Source: Pseudaeromonas sp041441555 (GTDB lineage Bacteria > Pseudomonadota > Gammaproteobacteria > Enterobacterales > Aeromonadaceae). From it: a DNA stretch of 49,809 nt. Positions 41,141-49,606 of this stretch are shown here, piece after piece. Where the stretch lies: the NCBI GenBank assembly GCA_041441555.1, contig JASDSW010000081.1, positions 1-49,809 on the forward strand, written 5' to 3'. Positions within the stretch are counted from its first letter, which is position 1, and each line of letters begins with the position of its first letter. Both the position numbers and the translations under genes were made by a program. The notes below the pieces were generated by a model. It had not been told where the DNA came from, ran no database searches, and saw nothing but the letters and a program-made list of their open reading frames with translations.

Positions 41141-42358
41141 ATGGGGTTATCCGATAAAACTCTGAAGAGCATGCTGCGTGGGCATGATGATATGGCTCCT
41201 CGCAAGGTTGCAGATCGAGATGGGCTTTCTGTGCTGTGGCGTAATAGCGGCAAGGTGAGCTTCGTCTATCGCTATCGGATCCTTGGTAAAGCCAAGAACC
41301 TGACCCTTGGTACCTATACTGGCCATGAAGAGGGACTCTCACTGGCCGAAGCACGTAAAAGGGCTGCGCAGTGTCGAGCTTGGTTGGAGGAGGGCAAAGA
41401 CCCGGCACTTATGAGCCGTCTTGTTAAGGATGAACGGTTGACACCCGTCACGGTGAAGGATGCATTAGAGTACTGGCTGACGCATTATGCAGAAAAGAAG
41501 CGATCCAATAGTGAAAGACACCGTCAGCAGTTTGCCCGTTGGGTCTACCCCCGGATCGGCGATCTGCCTTTAGCCGAGTGTGAGACCCGCCACTGGTTGA
41601 GTGTTTTCGATGAGTATGCCAAATCTGCACCAGTGGCCAGCGGTTATTGTTTTCAGAACTGCAAACAAGCACTCAAATTTTGCCGTGTTCGGCGCTATGC
41701 GATTAGCAATGCGCTTGATGACCTCACGGTAGCTGATGTTGGCAAGAAGCAGAGTAAGCGTGACAGAGTGTTGAGTCTTGCTGAGTTGCGGGCAGTCAGA
41801 GCCTGGGCCGACGAAATTACCACAAATCGGTATTACGGAAACCTGGCCAAGCTGCTTCTAGCATTTGGTGCCAGAACCCAAGAAGTCAGACTTTCTGCTC
41901 CAAACGAATGGGATCTGCAAACTGGAACCTGGACGGTGCCTTCCCACAATTCAAAGAGTGGTGCCAAGATAGTCCGCCCGATCCCTGATTACATCCGCCC
42001 GTTGGTAGAGGCATTGATAGAAGAGGCAGATCAGCAGGACTCTCCTTATCTGCTTGGAGAACTCAAGCGCCCCGAGACTGTTAGCCAAACTGGCCGCAGC
42101 ATCTGGAAGCGGTTGAAGCATGCCGAGCCTTGGACTTGGCATGATCTGAGACGCAGCTTGGCAACCCACCTGAACGAGACAGGGATAGCTCCTCATGTTG
42201 TTGAACAGATCCTTGGGCACTCTTTGCCTGGCGTCATGGCCCATTATGTTCATACTACCCGCTTGCCAGAGCAAAAGGCTGCGCTTGAGCTCTGGGGGAA
42301 CATGCTGTTATCAAGAACGCCAAGCGAAGGCAATGTGATTCAATTGTTGACCCGTTGA
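41141..42358 (+). CDS. Tyrosine recombinase/integrase of a genomic island
   Basis: The protein has 405 residues from the ATG at 41141; a GTG at 41117 adds eight residues over the tandem repeat. The N-terminal part is a DUF4102-type arm-binding domain (LSVLWRNSGKVSFVYRYR, LTLGTYTGHEEGLSLAEARK), then the SAM-like core-binding domain, then the catalytic domain with Arg in GARTQEVRL, HDLRRSLATHL, LGHS and Tyr in VMAHYVHTTRLPEQ. All catalytic residues are visible, so it should be active. It faces into the island that follows. Confidence 0.93.
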   Translation: MGLSDKTLKSMLRGHDDMAPRKVADRDGLSVLWRNSGKVSFVYRYRILGKAKNLTLGTYTGHEEGLSLAEARKRAAQCRAWLEEGKDPALMSRLVKDERLTPVTVKDALEYWLTHYAEKKRSNSERHRQQFARWVYPRIGDLPLAECETRHWLSVFDEYAKSAPVASGYCFQNCKQALKFCRVRRYAISNALDDLTVADVGKKQSKRDRVLSLAELRAVRAWADEITTNRYYGNLAKLLLAFGARTQEVRLSAPNEWDLQTGTWTVPSHNSKSGAKIVRPIPDYIRPLVEALIEEADQQDSPYLLGELKRPETVSQTGRSIWKRLKHAEPWTWHDLRRSLATHLNETGIAPHVVEQILGHSLPGVMAHYVHTTRLPEQKAALELWGNMLLSRTPSEGNVIQLLTR

Positions 42359-42419
42359 TTGTCAATTAGGGGATATTGATTAGTAGCCAAAGTGAAATAC
42401 AGCTTTGGGGTCACAGAAC

Positions 42420-42635
42420 CTATTTCTTCTTCCAGTGCTCTATGCTCTGTTGAGCTTGAGCAGCCAGGCTGCTGATAATATTTGCTTTTTTACGATCCAA
42501 CTTGCTATGGCCGCACTCGGGGCAGACGGTAAACCAGGTGTGTCCTTCAAGTAGCACATCCGATTGAGGAACAACCGTCTTACTCCAGCCGCATTTGGGA
42601 CAGCTCAATGTGGTGGGGGGCATGGGGATTGGCAT
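42420..42635 (-). CDS. Small zinc-ribbon protein
   Basis: The 71-residue protein has two CPxCG knuckles (CPKCGW at about 12-17 and CPECGH at about 38-43), the pattern of a rubredoxin-like zinc ribbon, followed by a basic helical tail (DRKKANIISSLAAQAQQSIEHW). The ribosome binding site GGAACC is weak. It lies downstream of the WYL regulator on the same strand, 52 bp away, so the two may be cotranscribed. Function unknown. Confidence 0.75.
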   Translation of the reverse strand: MPIPMPPTTLSCPKCGWSKTVVPQSDVLLEGHTWFTVCPECGHSKLDRKKANIISSLAAQAQQSIEHWKKK

Positions 42636-42687
42636 AGAGGGTTCCTTATGACTATGAGTAAGAGCCAGCTTATCAAGGTTGAAGGCC

Positions 42688-43593
42688 TCACTGTGATGAG
42701 GCCTTCACACTATCACAGGGGGCTAGTTTGAACTCGCAGCCTTGCTCGATGAGCTGTTGCCGATTTGCCAGCACCAAGGGGTTGAGTTGAGGCCTGATCT
42801 CGTGCTGGCCGTCATAGCTCACCTGCATGCGATCCAGCGCGTAGTGCACTAGGGGAATGCGCTGGCTAAAGCGCAGCTGACCCTGTTGCATGGCGTAATC
42901 TAGCGCGATGATTGCCTGCTGTCCTGGAGACAGGCACGGGTTGGGAATGATCACCAGCTCCACCTGGGTATTCCATTTGCTGTCTTGCTCCCGTCCATGC
43001 TCCGAGGCGTCCAACAGATCCGGCACGCCGCGAAAGCGGCTCATCACAAAGTCCAGGTAGTCGCCCTTTTTCTCGCAATAGGCTCGCACATGCCAGCGGA
43101 TGCCGTCATAGATCAGGGTGTGCGGCACTATATTGCGCCCGCTGGTCTCCTCGGAGCTTAGTGAGGCGTAGTCCACATCCACTCGTAACTGATTGCGCGC
43201 TGCCTGCACCAGGCCCCGAACAATGGCCGGATCGACATGACGGGAGGGCACATCCAGCACTTCGGTATGGCCATAGCGTAAGTCCATCAGCGACAGGGTG
43301 CTGGTTTGTGCCTTGTCCTGGTGCAACAGATGCAGGTACTCATTGACCGATCCCTGACTGAACTGGGGCTTGAAATTGGCAGTCGGCTTGTAGCCCTTGA
43401 GCTTGAGGTCGTATTCGAGCCCATCGGGATTGAAGTCATTGATATAGCGGCTGATGTCCTTAGAGGCCTGCTGGCGGCCAATGTCGAAAGCGTTGCGCAG
43501 GTGATTGGTGGTCAGGCGGCCCTCCCACTGCAGCACTATCTCCAGTAGACGAAAACGCAGCGTCTGATCCCAGGTCAGAGTTTCCTTGCTCAC
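42688..43593 (-). CDS. WYL-domain transcriptional regulator, CapW/BrxR-like
   Basis: The 301-residue protein has an N-terminal winged helix (about 8-75, LRFRLLEIVLQWEGRLTTNHL...ASKDISRYI), a WYL domain (about 120-205, with HTLIYDGIRWHVRAYCE) and a C-terminal WCX domain. This layout fits the CapW/BrxR repressors that sit at the edge of CBASS, BREX and other defence loci and respond to nucleic acids. I start at GTG 43593 because AGGGAGGT lies seven bases upstream; an ATG at 43629 lies inside an operator-like dyad. It is divergent from the small-gene cluster at 43706. Confidence 0.85.
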   Translation of the reverse strand: MSKETLTWDQTLRFRLLEIVLQWEGRLTTNHLRNAFDIGRQQASKDISRYINDFNPDGLEYDLKLKGYKPTANFKPQFSQGSVNEYLHLLHQDKAQTSTLSLMDLRYGHTEVLDVPSRHVDPAIVRGLVQAARNQLRVDVDYASLSSEETSGRNIVPHTLIYDGIRWHVRAYCEKKGDYLDFVMSRFRGVPDLLDASEHGREQDSKWNTQVELVIIPNPCLSPGQQAIIALDYAMQQGQLRFSQRIPLVHYALDRMQVSYDGQHEIRPQLNPLVLANRQQLIEQGCEFKLAPCDSVKASSQ

Positions 43594-43622
43594 TCTCAAT
43601 ACCTCCCTATCTGCTCGAAAAG

Positions 43623-43641
43623 GCGACATGTATGTGTCACC
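43623..43641. promoter_or_regulatory. Operator-like dyad 1
   Basis: The sequence GGCGACATGTATGTGTCACC (43622-43641) contains GACA-N6-TGTC and flanking symmetry (GGCGACA... against ...TGTGTCACC). It lies about 30 bp upstream of the WYL regulator start, downstream of its -10 box, where binding would block elongation or initiation. Confidence 0.65.
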
Positions 43642-43653
43642 AGTATGGGCATG

Positions 43654-43682
43654 ACTATACAGGCGACATATGCTTGTGTCAT
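43654..43682 (-). promoter_or_regulatory. Sigma-70 promoter of the WYL regulator
   Basis: On the minus strand -35 ATGACA (complement of 43677-43682) and -10 TATAGT (complement of 43654-43659) are separated by 17 bp. The -35 overlaps operator dyad 2, which suggests autorepression. Confidence 0.6.
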
Positions 43683-43683
43683 C
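43662..43683. promoter_or_regulatory. Operator-like dyad 2
   Basis: GGCGACATATGCTTGTGTCATC repeats the outer parts of dyad 1 (GGCGACAT ... TGTGTCA). The two centres are 41 bp apart, close to four helical turns, so two regulator dimers could sit on the same face. Confidence 0.65.
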
Positions 43684-43705
43684 AAATGACGCCGAGGAGA
43701 GCACT

Positions 43706-43975
43706 ATGTTCAGCCAGCATGCCATTACACGAATGCAGCAACGCGGTATCTCGGATGAGGCCGTCGCCTTGCTGTTAGATTACGGCCGCTCCAGCTATCA
43801 CAAGGGGAGTGAGGTGGTCTATTTTGACCGCCGGTCGCGCTCGGCGTTGTTACAGTCCGGGGCGCTTAGCCACGCTCAATGTGACCGCATCAGCAATCAC
43901 TATCTGGTACTGGGGGATGGCCTGGTGGTGACTGTTGGTCATAAATATCGCCACTTTAAGCGGGATCGCCATTGA
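43706..43975 (+). CDS. DUF4258-like small protein
   Basis: The 89-residue protein starts MFSQHAITRMQQRGISDEAV, the pattern (H...R...RGI) of the DUF4258 family, some members of which resemble RelE-type toxins. It ends with HKYRHFKRDR. A GAGGAGAG box lies five bases before the ATG. It is the first gene of a four-gene plus-strand cluster controlled from the operator region shared with the WYL regulator. A toxin role is possible but not shown. Confidence 0.75.
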   Translation: MFSQHAITRMQQRGISDEAVALLLDYGRSSYHKGSEVVYFDRRSRSALLQSGALSHAQCDRISNHYLVLGDGLVVTVGHKYRHFKRDRH

Positions 43976-44640
43976 ACAGCGCTGAGCCGAGGTATCAACC
44001 AATGGATGCTATACGGACTGAGCGGAGTGAAGCGCTGTTAAAGGCGCCTTTGCTGGCCTTGCAACAGGCTGGCCTGCATCAAGCGCAAGCTCGCTATCAA
44101 AGGGTACTGGAACAACTGGGAGCCCATGGCATGCCGACAGTGTGTCCCGAGGACGCCCCCTACTTGTTGTTAGCTGGCATACCCAATCTGGTGATCACTC
44201 ATGGCATCCAGCTGACCGGAGAACCTGTAGTTAGTCAACTCCGTCAGCTGCTATGTCGAGTGGATGCCTGGGCAAGCCACTACTCGGAGCAAGCCCAGTC
44301 TATACGGCTGCTGGCGCTCTGGCTGGATAAGCTGTTGCGCTGGAATCCGTCTACGCAGGTCGAGGAGGGCTGTCTCAGCGTACTGCATCTGACTGCCTTA
44401 GAGTTGCGTTGCTTGGGGCGTCTGGATTCACCTTGGCGTGACTGGACTGAAGGGCGACTCGCTGCTGCGATACCCTCCTCGGATGAGATTTGCTCGGCAT
44501 TACATCTGGCTCTGCATGCCTTCATCCGGGAGCAGCAAGTCAGCAAGGGACTGGCCTGGCTGCTGGCTCAGGTGGAAGAGGCTGCAGTGATAGAAAGAGC
44601 CGTCCTGCTCTATGGGATCTTGGCTTCCGGTCTGGCGTAG
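43972..44640 (+). CDS. Hypothetical protein, helical, 222 residues
   Basis: The ORF overlaps the previous stop by 4 bp if read from TTG 43972; an ATG at 44002 with GAGG nearby gives 212 residues. The product is Leu/Ala-rich and mostly helical, with no membrane span, no signal peptide and no motif I recognise. Features of note are ICSALHLALHAFIREQQVSKGLAW near the C-terminus. The tight linkage to the DUF4258 gene suggests shared function. Confidence 0.65.
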   Translation: MNSAEPRYQPMDAIRTERSEALLKAPLLALQQAGLHQAQARYQRVLEQLGAHGMPTVCPEDAPYLLLAGIPNLVITHGIQLTGEPVVSQLRQLLCRVDAWASHYSEQAQSIRLLALWLDKLLRWNPSTQVEEGCLSVLHLTALELRCLGRLDSPWRDWTEGRLAAAIPSSDEICSALHLALHAFIREQQVSKGLAWLLAQVEEAAVIERAVLLYGILASGLA

Positions 44641-44689
44641 GGCCTACACATTCATCGCAACGAAGTGGAATCAAAACAGGAGTAACAAT

Positions 44690-44788
44690 ATGGGTAACTT
44701 TCTGATCATCATCCTACTGCTGGGCATTATGGGGTTTCTTGTTAAGCACTTGGGGGCGCGAAGGAGCAGGCCAACACAGGACATGTGA
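44690..44788 (+). CDS. 32-residue single-span membrane protein
   Basis: MGNFLIIILLLGIMGFLVKH is followed by a basic tail ending in TQDM. One hydrophobic helix (about 3-18) with positive residues after it predicts a small inner-membrane protein with N-out, C-in topology. AGGAG lies seven bases before the ATG, and the stop region reaches to within 3 bp of the next gene. It is likely real because of the ribosome binding site and the natural composition, but small ORFs are risky to call. Confidence 0.65.
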   Translation: MGNFLIIILLLGIMGFLVKHLGARRSRPTQDM

Positions 44789-44790
44789 GC

Positions 44791-45006
44791 ATGGACAGTA
44801 CCGATCTACTGAGCTTGCTGCTGCAGTTGACCAAAGCCAGTGCGCAACTGGACGGGGTGGGGCGGGATGCCAGTAGCGAATCTCATCGCCAAAAAGTGCG
44901 AAAACTGCAAGAGCTGTTGGATGCAGAGCGCAAGCGGTTAGTGGGGCGACTACGGGAGGCAGGAGTGTCTGAACTGGCAATCCAGCAGGCATCGAGTATG
45001 GATTAA
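44791..45006 (+). CDS. Hypothetical small helical protein
   Basis: The 71-residue protein (from ATG 44791; a GTG at 44785 adds two residues and overlaps the previous gene) is charged and helical, with a coiled-coil-like stretch HRQKVRKLQELLDAERKRLV. No family recognised. It is the last gene of the cluster starting at 43706. Confidence 0.65.
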   Translation: MDSTDLLSLLLQLTKASAQLDGVGRDASSESHRQKVRKLQELLDAERKRLVGRLREAGVSELAIQQASSMD

Positions 45007-45050
45007 TTTAGTTCTAAGATATAGTTTCATAAATCAGTTAATCACAGGGC

Positions 45051-45082
45051 CAGAATCCGGCGCTAAAGAGCGCCGGACTGGC
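45051..45082. terminator. Terminator between convergent units
   Basis: TCCGGCGCT (45056-45064) pairs with AGCGCCGGA (45069-45077) around AAAG. The stem is extended by GCCAG/CTGGC across a two-base bulge. On the plus strand it is followed by TGTTCTAT. It ends the cluster from 43706 and may also serve the GTPase gene coming from the right. Confidence 0.7.
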
Positions 45083-45099
45083 TGTTCTATCTATCAATG

Positions 45100-46173
45100 T
45101 TAATTTTTTTTCAAAATACCATTAAGCTTTTCACCAATTTCCCCTGCTGTTGGCTGTGCATCTGGGTTTTCAGAAAATATTCCGTCTAATACAGCAATAT
45201 AGGCTTCACCAAGCGCGACAGTGATTGTGGTAGCCGTGGCAGCAGATATTGCTCCTCCAGCTAAAGAACCTAGACCAGGAATGCATTTTATTATATTTAC
45301 GACAACGGTGCGACCAACATATGTAGCTCCTCCAACGCCTATTGCTGATGCAATTAATGTGCTGAGAGTTCCTTTTGAAAGTTCCAGACCAAATACAGAG
45401 GTTATTCCTGCAATCATCCCTATTTGAATGGGTGCAAGAATTGCGGCATCAGAAAACGGTATTGGACTTGCTCCTGCGGCTGCCGCTGCTGTAGCTGCTC
45501 CAGCTACAATTTTATGGGATTGGCTTTTTTTATAGCTTAAATTTGCTTTTTGAGCCGCAGCCAAAGCTCTGCGCTTTCCCTCGGGAATTACCTCTGATGT
45601 GAGTGTAATCAAATTATCAAGACCCATAGGTTTAATGGTGTGCCCATCATCCATTTCTTCTGCTATTGCTCTAACTCTCACAACATTTTTGGTTGCGGGA
45701 AGCAAAGCTTGGACTTCATTTCTAAAACCATTATCGCTTCTTGATTTCGTGATCACTGCAATTACTGGCATATACTTTGCCAACATGTCATGTAAATCAA
45801 TCTCTGCGTCTTCTACTCTGCGTCCATCCTCTTGTATACATAGCCATGCAGCATGAATGTGGCGATTAGAATCTCGATCTGTTGCTCGCTCTTTGATTAG
45901 TTTCTCAAGCTCTGCCTGGGTCTCCTTGAACTGAGACATTTCCAAACCTCTTGTATCAAAGATCGTAAGTGGTATACCGTCTTTTGTAATTTCCCTTGTA
46001 TTCTGCGTGATTGGCCGCCCCTGGCCTGTCTCTGCCATGTTTTGCTGAAAAACAGAATTAATCAGGGTGCTTTTACCAACACCAGAGCGGCCCGCTATAA
46101 GGATCGATATGTTACCCCGCTCTGTTGTTGCTTTTTAAATGGCCTCTTTCAAAATCTCATCAATATTTTCCAT
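45100..46173 (-). pseudogene. Dynamin/IRG-like GTPase with C-terminal DUF697-like region, interrupted by a stop
   Basis: Read from ATG 46173 (AAGGGA six bases upstream), the frame gives MENIDEILKEAI and then TAA at 46135-46137. It continues in the same frame with KATTERGNISILIAGRSG, VGKSTLIN and so on to a stop at 45100. The P-loop GRSGVGKS, the G3 DTRG and the G4-like ITKSRSD all lie after the TAA. A Gly/Ala-rich membrane-interacting tail (about 215-310) follows. There is no usable start between the stop and the P-loop; the first ATG (46038) lacks the P-loop. One A-to-T change (AAA to TAA) would explain it. Confidence 0.75.
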
Positions 46174-46273
46174 TTTTATCCCTTCGGTAATATTTAATCA
46201 TCAAGTATGATTTGTTATTGAAATTCACAACGTTCGGCAAAATAGAGCAGTTGTTTAATTTACAACCAAACAT

Positions 46274-49200
46274 CTAACCCCACTCAACCCCCAGCGCTTC
46301 GGCTTGCTGTAGTACGGTTTGTACGGCTTCTTCCTGGCCATCGGGCGGGTATTTGTATTTGCGCAGGATGCGCTTGACCATCAGGCGCAGCTTGGCGCGT
46401 ACGCTTTCACGGGCTGACCAGTCCACGCTCAGGTTTTTGCGCAGGTTGTCGGTCAGTTCGTGAGCTATCTTGCGCAGGATCTCGTCGCCCAGCTCCAGTG
46501 CGGCGGCGGCATTATTGGCCAGCGCATCGTAGAACTTCACCTCATCTTCCGAGAGTCCCAGGGCTTCACCGCGCTTGGCGGCTTCGCGGAATTTCCTGGC
46601 CATCTCCACCAACTCTTCCATCACCTGCGCGGTCTCGATACTGCGGTTCTGGTAGCGTTTGACCACGCTAGTCAGCATCTCGGAGAACTTGCGTTGCTGC
46701 ACTATGTTGCTGGCAAAACGGCTCTTTACCTCGCCTTCGAGCAGGCGTTCGAGCAGCTCTACCGCCAGATTCTTCTCCGGCAGGTTGCGCACCTCGGCCA
46801 GAAACTCGTCATCCAGCAGGCCGATATTCGGCTTGTCCAAGCCCACGGCTTCGAAGATATCGACCACATCCTCCGATACCACGGCTTGACCGATGATCTG
46901 GCGAATGGCTGCCTCTCGCTCTTCATCACTGCGTTTCTTCTGGCTGAGATCGCGCTTGGTGAGGATCACCTTCACCGCCTGTAAGAAGGCGACCTCTTCG
47001 CGCACCGCCTTGGCTTCATCCAGGGTGCAGCACAGGGAAAATGCCTTGCTCATGGCCAGGGCATGGTCGGCAAAGCGTTTCTTGCCATCTTCCAGACCCA
47101 GCACATGGTTGGCGGCTCCGGCCAGCAACTTGTGGCCACCGCTGGCAAAATCGCTGTAATCAAAGCCGTGCAGCATGCCGCGCAGCACATCGAGTTTTTC
47201 TTCCAGCAGAGCCCAGGCTTCGCGGGCATCAACGGTCGGCCTGCCGCGCCCATTGCTGGCGGTGTACTCCTTGAGGGCGGCTTTGAGTTCGTTGGCGATG
47301 CCGATGTAATCGACCACCAGACCACCCTGCTTGTCGCGGAATACCCGGTTGACGCGGGCGATGGCCTGCATCAGGTTGTGGCCCTTCATGGGTTTGTCCA
47401 CATACATGGTATGCACGCAGGGGGCATCGAAACCGGTGAGCCACATATCCCGCACGATCACCAGCTTGAGCGGATCATTCGGATCCTTGAAGCGACCTTC
47501 GAGTTCCTTTTTTACCTGCTTCGGGTAGATGTGGGGGCGTAGCAGGGCCTTGTCGCTGGCGGAGCCCGTCATCACTATCTTGATGGCGCCTTTCATCGGA
47601 TCGGCGTCGTGCCACTCCGGGCGTAGGGCGATAATGGCATTGTAGAGATGCACGCAGATCTCCCGGCTCATGGCGACCACCATGCCTTTGCCCGCCTGTG
47701 CCGCGCAGCGCGACTCGAAGTGGCTGACCATATCGGCGGCCACCTGTGCAATGCGCGGCTCGGCACCAACGATGCGCTCTAAAGCCGCCCATTTGGATTT
47801 GAGCCGCTCCTGCTGAGACTCTTCCTCCTCTTCGGCCAGCTCATCCACCTCATCGTCGATCTGCGGTAGCGCCTCCTCCTTGAGCCCGAGCTTGGCCAGA
47901 CGAGATTCGTAATAGATGGCGACGGTGGCGCCATCTTCCTTGGCCTGCTGCATGTCGTAGATGTGGATGTAGTCACCGAACACGGCACGGGTATCGCGAT
48001 CTTCGCTGGAGACCGGGGTGCCGGTAAACGCCACAAAGGTGGCATTGGGCAGGGCATCGCGCAGATGCTGGGCATAGCCGACCTGAAATTTGGTCTGGTA
48101 GCTGGCGCCTGCTTCGGCCACCTGAGGCAGTTTGACCTCTTTGAGCTTCGCCTCGAAGCCGTACTGGGTTCGATGCGCCTCATCGGCGATGACCACTATG
48201 TTGTGGCGATCGGAGAGCAGCGGGAAACTGTCTTCATCGGCGCCGGGTGCGAACTTCTGGATGGTGGCAAAGACGATACCGCCGGAGGGGCGGTTGGCCA
48301 GTTTGTCACGCAGATCCTGCCGGGTCAGCGCCTGTACCGGCTGTTCACGCAGCAGATCCTGGGAGAGCGAGAAGACGCCAAATAGCTGGCCATCCAGATC
48401 GTTGCGGTCGGTGATCACCAGTATGGTGGGGTTTTCCATCCGGGTTTCTTGCATCACCCGAGCGGCAAAGCAGGTCATGGTAATGCTCTTGCCCGAGCCC
48501 TGGGTATGCCAGACCACACCACCTTTGCCCTTGCGGTTGCCGCTGGCGTCCAAACGGGAGGCTGCCACCACCTGGCCGATAGCGGCGCGTACCGCATGAA
48601 ACTGATGGTAGCCGGCGATCTTCTTCACCAGCCGTCCATCGTCCTCAAACAGCACGAAGTAACGCAGATAATCGAGCAGGAACTCCGGCGCCAGCACGCC
48701 GCTCACCAGCGTCTCCAGCTCGCCAAAGGAACCTAGCGGATCCAGGTTCACCCCATCGATGGTGCGCCACTGCATAAAGCGTTCGGCGTTGGCCGAGAGC
48801 GAGCCCATGCGCGCCTCGGAGCCATCGGAGATCACCAGCACTTCGTTGTATTGGAACAGATCGGGGATCTGCTCCTTGTAGGTCTGCAGCTGCTCGAAGG
48901 CCTTCCAGATATCGGCGTTTTCATCGGCCGGGTTTTTCAGCTCGATGACCACCAGAGGTAGGCCATTGATAAAGAGGATGATATCGGGGCGGCGGGTGTG
49001 TTTGGGGCCCTTGAGCGTGTACTGGTTGATGGCCAGAAACTCGTTCTGACCGGTGCTGTTCGTCCAGTCCACCAACTTGAGGTAGTCGCCGCGGGTCTCG
49101 CCCTCTTTCTGGTACTCGACCTTGACGCCCTGTACCAGCAGGTTGTGAAAGCGGCGGTTGGCAGCCAGTTGGGACGGGATGCCCAGATCCAGCACTTGCC

Positions 49201-49405
49201 TGAGTGCATCTTCGCGGGCGACCAGGGGGGCCTGCGGATTCAGGCGGGCGAGGGCGCTGCGCAGCCGCTCGATCAAAACGGGTTGCAGATAATCGGCCCG
49301 CTCCTGATTTGGACCCTCGGGGGCGATATCGTAACCGCACAGTTGCTGATAACCGACCTCTTGCAGCCAGCCCAGAGTTTCCTGTTCGAGTTGATCTTCG
49401 GTCAT
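46274..49405 (-). CDS. hsdR: Type I restriction enzyme R subunit HsdR
   Basis: The 1043-residue motor-nuclease subunit has the PD-(D/E)xK nuclease site at Asp141, Glu155 and Lys157 (RRPDIILF, VVIELK). The SF2 translocase has Walker A HTQGSGKSITMT (about 307-318), DEAH in VIADEAHRTQYG, motif III FTGTPVSSED, and motif VI QAIARVNRVF. The C-terminal helical region (about 830-1043) binds the methylase. AAGGAAG precedes the ATG. HsdM and HsdS are not in the window; they may lie beyond 49809 on the same strand. The gene looks intact. Confidence 0.96.
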   Translation of the reverse strand: MTEDQLEQETLGWLQEVGYQQLCGYDIAPEGPNQERADYLQPVLIERLRSALARLNPQAPLVAREDALRQVLDLGIPSQLAANRRFHNLLVQGVKVEYQKEGETRGDYLKLVDWTNSTGQNEFLAINQYTLKGPKHTRRPDIILFINGLPLVVIELKNPADENADIWKAFEQLQTYKEQIPDLFQYNEVLVISDGSEARMGSLSANAERFMQWRTIDGVNLDPLGSFGELETLVSGVLAPEFLLDYLRYFVLFEDDGRLVKKIAGYHQFHAVRAAIGQVVAASRLDASGNRKGKGGVVWHTQGSGKSITMTCFAARVMQETRMENPTILVITDRNDLDGQLFGVFSLSQDLLREQPVQALTRQDLRDKLANRPSGGIVFATIQKFAPGADEDSFPLLSDRHNIVVIADEAHRTQYGFEAKLKEVKLPQVAEAGASYQTKFQVGYAQHLRDALPNATFVAFTGTPVSSEDRDTRAVFGDYIHIYDMQQAKEDGATVAIYYESRLAKLGLKEEALPQIDDEVDELAEEEEESQQERLKSKWAALERIVGAEPRIAQVAADMVSHFESRCAAQAGKGMVVAMSREICVHLYNAIIALRPEWHDADPMKGAIKIVMTGSASDKALLRPHIYPKQVKKELEGRFKDPNDPLKLVIVRDMWLTGFDAPCVHTMYVDKPMKGHNLMQAIARVNRVFRDKQGGLVVDYIGIANELKAALKEYTASNGRGRPTVDAREAWALLEEKLDVLRGMLHGFDYSDFASGGHKLLAGAANHVLGLEDGKKRFADHALAMSKAFSLCCTLDEAKAVREEVAFLQAVKVILTKRDLSQKKRSDEEREAAIRQIIGQAVVSEDVVDIFEAVGLDKPNIGLLDDEFLAEVRNLPEKNLAVELLERLLEGEVKSRFASNIVQQRKFSEMLTSVVKRYQNRSIETAQVMEELVEMARKFREAAKRGEALGLSEDEVKFYDALANNAAAALELGDEILRKIAHELTDNLRKNLSVDWSARESVRAKLRLMVKRILRKYKYPPDGQEEAVQTVLQQAEALGVEWG

Positions 49406-49440
49406 GGCTACTTCCTTAGTCTCCCTGTGCTCACTCTGCG

Positions 49441-49605
49441 TCAGGCGGCTGCCTGTTTGGGGTCGGACTTTTTCAATGGCAACATGGTGTCGCCTGATGC
49501 CATGAGTTCATCATTTTCCAAGTCGAATGGCCACAGCTGAGTTCTCGTGTTATGAGGTAAATCAATGGATTGCTGAAAAGGCTCCAGACAAGCTGAACTG
49601 TACAT
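49441..49605 (-). CDS. 54-residue protein upstream of hsdR
   Basis: Starting MYSSACLEPFQQSIDLPHNT and ending KKSDPKQAAA, it begins one base after the TAG of the preceding ORF with AAGG eight bases upstream, and ends 35 bp before hsdR. Composition is natural (few rare residues, PFDLENDELM). No family recognised. It may be an accessory of the restriction operon or a decayed tail of the upstream gene. Confidence 0.5.
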   Translation of the reverse strand: MYSSACLEPFQQSIDLPHNTRTQLWPFDLENDELMASGDTMLPLKKSDPKQAAA

Positions 49606-49606
49606 G

